In this document: positions 4,346 through 6,172 of the stretch, piece after piece | Layout of the letters: each line of letters opens with the position of its first letter | How positions within the stretch are numbered: position 1 is the stretch's first letter | Source of the DNA: Dehalococcoidia bacterium | Lineage (GTDB): Bacteria; Chloroflexota; Dehalococcoidia; JAENJB01 | DNA: 6,172 nucleotides | Assembly: GCA_016844565.1 (NCBI GenBank) | Contig: JAENJB010000165.1 | Location: 1 to 6,172 of the forward strand | Reading direction: 5' to 3' | Translations under genes and position numbers: made by a program | Notes under the pieces: model-generated | The model's database searches: none | What the model was told of the DNA's origin: nothing | Seen by the model: the letters and a program-made list of their open reading frames with translations, nothing else

Positions 4346-5527
4346 ATGCAGACAGGCAGAAAGGTTTATCTGGACTACGCAGCGACCAACCCGCTGGCGC
4401 CCGGGGTATTCGAAGCCATGCTACCATTCTTTAGCGAGGCATATGGCAATCCGGCCTCGCTTCACCAGTGGGGCGACATGGCGAGGCAGGCGCTGGACGA
4501 ATCCCGGGCCAAAGTGGCTTCTCTAATTGGTGGTGCGCCTGAAGAGCTCATCTTCACCGGCAGCGGCACCGAATCCAACAACCTTGCTATAAAGGGACTG
4601 TCTTTGGGGCAGCAAGCCAAGGGCAAGCACATAGTAGTATCTGCTATCGAACATTTCTCGGTGTTGCACTCTGTGCGTACGCTCGAGAAGTCCGGTTTCC
4701 AGCTGACTGAAGTGCCCGTCGACAAACACGGTGTGGTGGACCCGGACGAGGTGAAGAGAAGTCTCAGAAAGGACACCGTCCTGGTATCGGTTATGCTAGC
4801 CAACGGCGAGGTCGGCACCATCCAGTCAATCAAGGACATCGCCAGGGTGGTGAAAGAAGCGGGCATTCTCTTCCATACCGATGCCGTGGCCGCCGCAGGC
4901 AACATTCCCGTCAATGTCAAGGATCTAGGTGTCGATGCCTTGAGCCTGGCGGCGAACCAGTTCTACGGGCCGAAGGGGGCCGGGGCGCTATGGCTCCGGC
5001 GCGGCGTTCGCGTCATTCCGCTTCTTGACGGAGGCATCCAGGAGGGTGGCAAACGAGCGGGCACGGAAAACGTGCCGACCATTGTGGGCATGGGCAAGGC
5101 TGCCGAGCTGGCTCAGAAGGATATGCCAGCGCGGATTAAACATTGCATTCCCCTCAGGGACCGGCTCATACGGGGTTTGCTCGCCGAGGTCAAGCACTCT
5201 CTACTCACCGGACACCCGTCCCAAAGATTGCCAGGGCACGCCAGTTTTTGCATCGAATACATCGAGGGCGAATCCATGTTGATGCTTCTGGACGCCCACG
5301 GCATAGCCGTTTCCAGCGGCTCTGCCTGCACCTCCCGTGCGCTCAAGGCTTCCCACGTGCTTCTGGCCATGGGGCTGTCCCACGAAGTGGCCCAGGGTTC
5401 CCTTCTCTTCACTATGGGGATGGATAATACAACTGACGACATAGACTATGTGCTTGGTGTGTTGCCTCAGGTTGTCGATCGGTTGCGCCAGATATCGCCT
5501 TTATACCACAAATCGACCGCTTCCTAG
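4346..5527 (+). CDS. cysteine desulfurase homologue (IscS/NifS family) lacking the PLP lysine; probable pseudo-enzyme
   Basis: A fold-type I class V aminotransferase-like protein of 393 residues, full length for IscS/NifS. Retained features are YLDYAATNP at the start, TGSGTESNNLAIKG, the cofactor-stacking His (H103 in IEHFS), the PLP-nitrogen Asp (D179 in HTDA), GPKGAGALW, RAGTENVP and the catalytic loop SSGSACTS with Cys328. Key residues are changed. The SxHK motif that forms the PLP Schiff base reads AANQ, with Gln205 (CAG, 4958-4960) for Lys and Asn204 for His. The cofactor-contacting Gln is Ala182. SIRFS reads SLLFT, so the substrate-carboxylate Arg is Leu354. Ordinary cysteine desulfuration therefore looks impossible. 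The reading frame is intact, arguing for selection. ATG 4346 follows AGGTG (4335-4339) by 6 nt; the in-frame GTG at 4337 has no such site. iscU starts 14 nt downstream, so a role in Fe-S assembly as a partner or regulator is inferred. Confidence 0.9.
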   Translation: MQTGRKVYLDYAATNPLAPGVFEAMLPFFSEAYGNPASLHQWGDMARQALDESRAKVASLIGGAPEELIFTGSGTESNNLAIKGLSLGQQAKGKHIVVSAIEHFSVLHSVRTLEKSGFQLTEVPVDKHGVVDPDEVKRSLRKDTVLVSVMLANGEVGTIQSIKDIARVVKEAGILFHTDAVAAAGNIPVNVKDLGVDALSLAANQFYGPKGAGALWLRRGVRVIPLLDGGIQEGGKRAGTENVPTIVGMGKAAELAQKDMPARIKHCIPLRDRLIRGLLAEVKHSLLTGHPSQRLPGHASFCIEYIEGESMLMLLDAHGIAVSSGSACTSRALKASHVLLAMGLSHEVAQGSLLFTMGMDNTTDDIDYVLGVLPQVVDRLRQISPLYHKSTAS

Positions 5528-5541
5528 CGAGGGGGATAGCT

Positions 5542-5943
5542 ATGCCTGTGTACGGTGAAAAAGTGATGGACCACTTCATGCATCCCCGCAATGTCGGGGA
5601 AATAGAGAATCCCGATGGTGTGGGCGATGTGGGCAATCCGGTATGCGGCGACATGATGTCTTTCTACATCAAGGTGAAAGACAACCGGCTTGTGGACATC
5701 AAGTTCAAGACCTTCGGCTGCGGCGCAGCTATTGCCGTATCCAGTATCGTCACCGAGATGGCTATGGGCAAGACTCTGGAAGAAGCAATGACGATCACCA
5801 ACAAGCTGGTGGCCCAGGAGTTGGGTGGATTGCCCCAGAACAAGCTGCACTGCTCCAATCTTGGGGCCGATGCTTTGCACAACGCCATCAAGAACTACCT
5901 CGAAAAGACCGGACAGAAACCGGTCGGGGAGAAGGTCACATGA
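5542..5943 (+). CDS. iscU: Fe-S cluster assembly scaffold IscU
   Basis: The protein has 133 residues, the normal length of an IscU scaffold. All cluster ligands are present: C35 and D37 in GNPVCGD, C60 in FGCGAAIA and C104 in KLHCS. YGEKVMDHFMHPRN at the N-terminus is the family signature. The LPPVK motif recognised by the HscA chaperone reads LPQNK (97-101), so HscA handling may be altered; no hscA, hscB or fdx gene is in the window. The start ATG has GAGGGGG (5529-5535) 6 nt upstream. The gene is translationally close to the cysteine desulfurase homologue and overlaps the next gene by ATGA. It normally receives persulfide sulfur from IscS on these cysteines; the adjacent IscS homologue appears unable to make it. 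Confidence 0.95.
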   Translation: MPVYGEKVMDHFMHPRNVGEIENPDGVGDVGNPVCGDMMSFYIKVKDNRLVDIKFKTFGCGAAIAVSSIVTEMAMGKTLEEAMTITNKLVAQELGGLPQNKLHCSNLGADALHNAIKNYLEKTGQKPVGEKVT

Positions 5944-6170
5944 AGAATGAAGGGACAAGCAAGAAGCAACCGCCACAACCCCATGGAAAAGGGGGCTGTG
6001 TCTGTCCGTATTGCGACGAGCAAATAAGGGTAATAATGGCGCCGTTCTGCCAGTCCTGCGGCGTGGAGTTGAGTTATTGCACTCATTGCGAGATAGCCCT
6101 GGACGCGAGTGCGGCAAAATGTCCCACTTGCGGTGGGCCGGCTGAGAAAAGGATGCGAAAGTCTCAATGA
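5940..6170 (+). CDS. small double zinc-ribbon protein
   Basis: A 76-residue basic protein with nine cysteines. Four CxxC pairs (C22/C25, C37/C40, C47/C50, C61/C64) plus C20 would make two zinc ribbons; the first 19 residues are polar and probably disordered. The start ATG overlaps the stop of iscU as ATGA (5940-5943), and GGAG (5928-5931) lies 8 nt upstream, so translational coupling to iscU is likely. No catalytic motif is visible. Binding of RNA, DNA or protein, or metal handling, are all possible, and the CxxC pairs could also bind Fe-S. Its function is unknown to me. Its stop is TGA at 6168-6170; an ATG overlapping that stop (6167) might open a further gene beyond the window. Confidence 0.75.
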   Translation: MKNEGTSKKQPPQPHGKGGCVCPYCDEQIRVIMAPFCQSCGVELSYCTHCEIALDASAAKCPTCGGPAEKRMRKSQ

Positions 6171-6172
6171 GT

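Noticed and set aside
5907..5925. GACCGG/CCGGTC 6-bp hairpin near the end of iscU
   Set aside because: It lies inside coding sequence, is short, has no T-run after it, and may be chance in GC-rich DNA.
6167..6172. ATG overlapping the stop of the zinc-ribbon gene, a possible start of a next gene
   Set aside because: Only two codons are visible and the nearest AAGGA-like site is about 14 nt upstream; it cannot be supported.

Overview
The window looks like chromosomal DNA from an anaerobic or microaerophilic bacterium. The protein styles (a MiaB N-terminus with the GCQMNKAE form, an AhpF-like thioredoxin reductase, a small rubrerythrin, an Isf-type flavoprotein and a GC-balanced sequence of mixed codon use) recall Chloroflexota of the Dehalococcoidia type. 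That placement is an inference from family resemblance, not a database result.

Layout. The left end is on the minus strand: a 5'-partial methylthiotransferase gene (miaB, 298 to 1) lies downstream of a complete tRNA-Ser(GCU) (479 to 388) that has its own promoter-like sequence. A short non-coding stretch (480-713) carries a pair of inverted REP-like palindromes. From 714 everything reads on the plus strand. First comes ybeY (16S rRNA maturation). Then, behind a promoter with perfect -35 and -10 hexamers, comes a PerR-type Fur-family regulator, a small unknown gene, a CPWC glutaredoxin-like protein, an AhpF-like thioredoxin reductase, and a rubrerythrin gene that is broken by an internal deletion plus frameshift. 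Next is an iron-sulfur flavoprotein (Isf-like). After a leader with a perfect operator-like inverted repeat, a TATAAT box and a 9-bp hairpin, a second unit holds a cysteine desulfurase homologue, an IscU scaffold and a small multi-CxxC zinc-ribbon protein.

How the genes fit together. The perR-grx-trxR-rbr block reads as a peroxide-defence unit: a metal-dependent peroxide sensor, a disulfide reductase with a small dithiol partner, and a (now defective) peroxide-reducing diiron protein. The iscS-iscU block reads as Fe-S cluster assembly, next to oxygen-sensitive Fe-S users (Isf and MiaB).

The most striking observation is that the cysteine desulfurase homologue keeps its fold and catalytic cysteine loop but has lost the PLP-binding lysine (Gln in its place), the neighbouring His, the Gln that contacts the cofactor and the substrate-binding Arg. 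It looks like a pseudo-enzyme sitting next to an IscU whose ligand residues are all intact.
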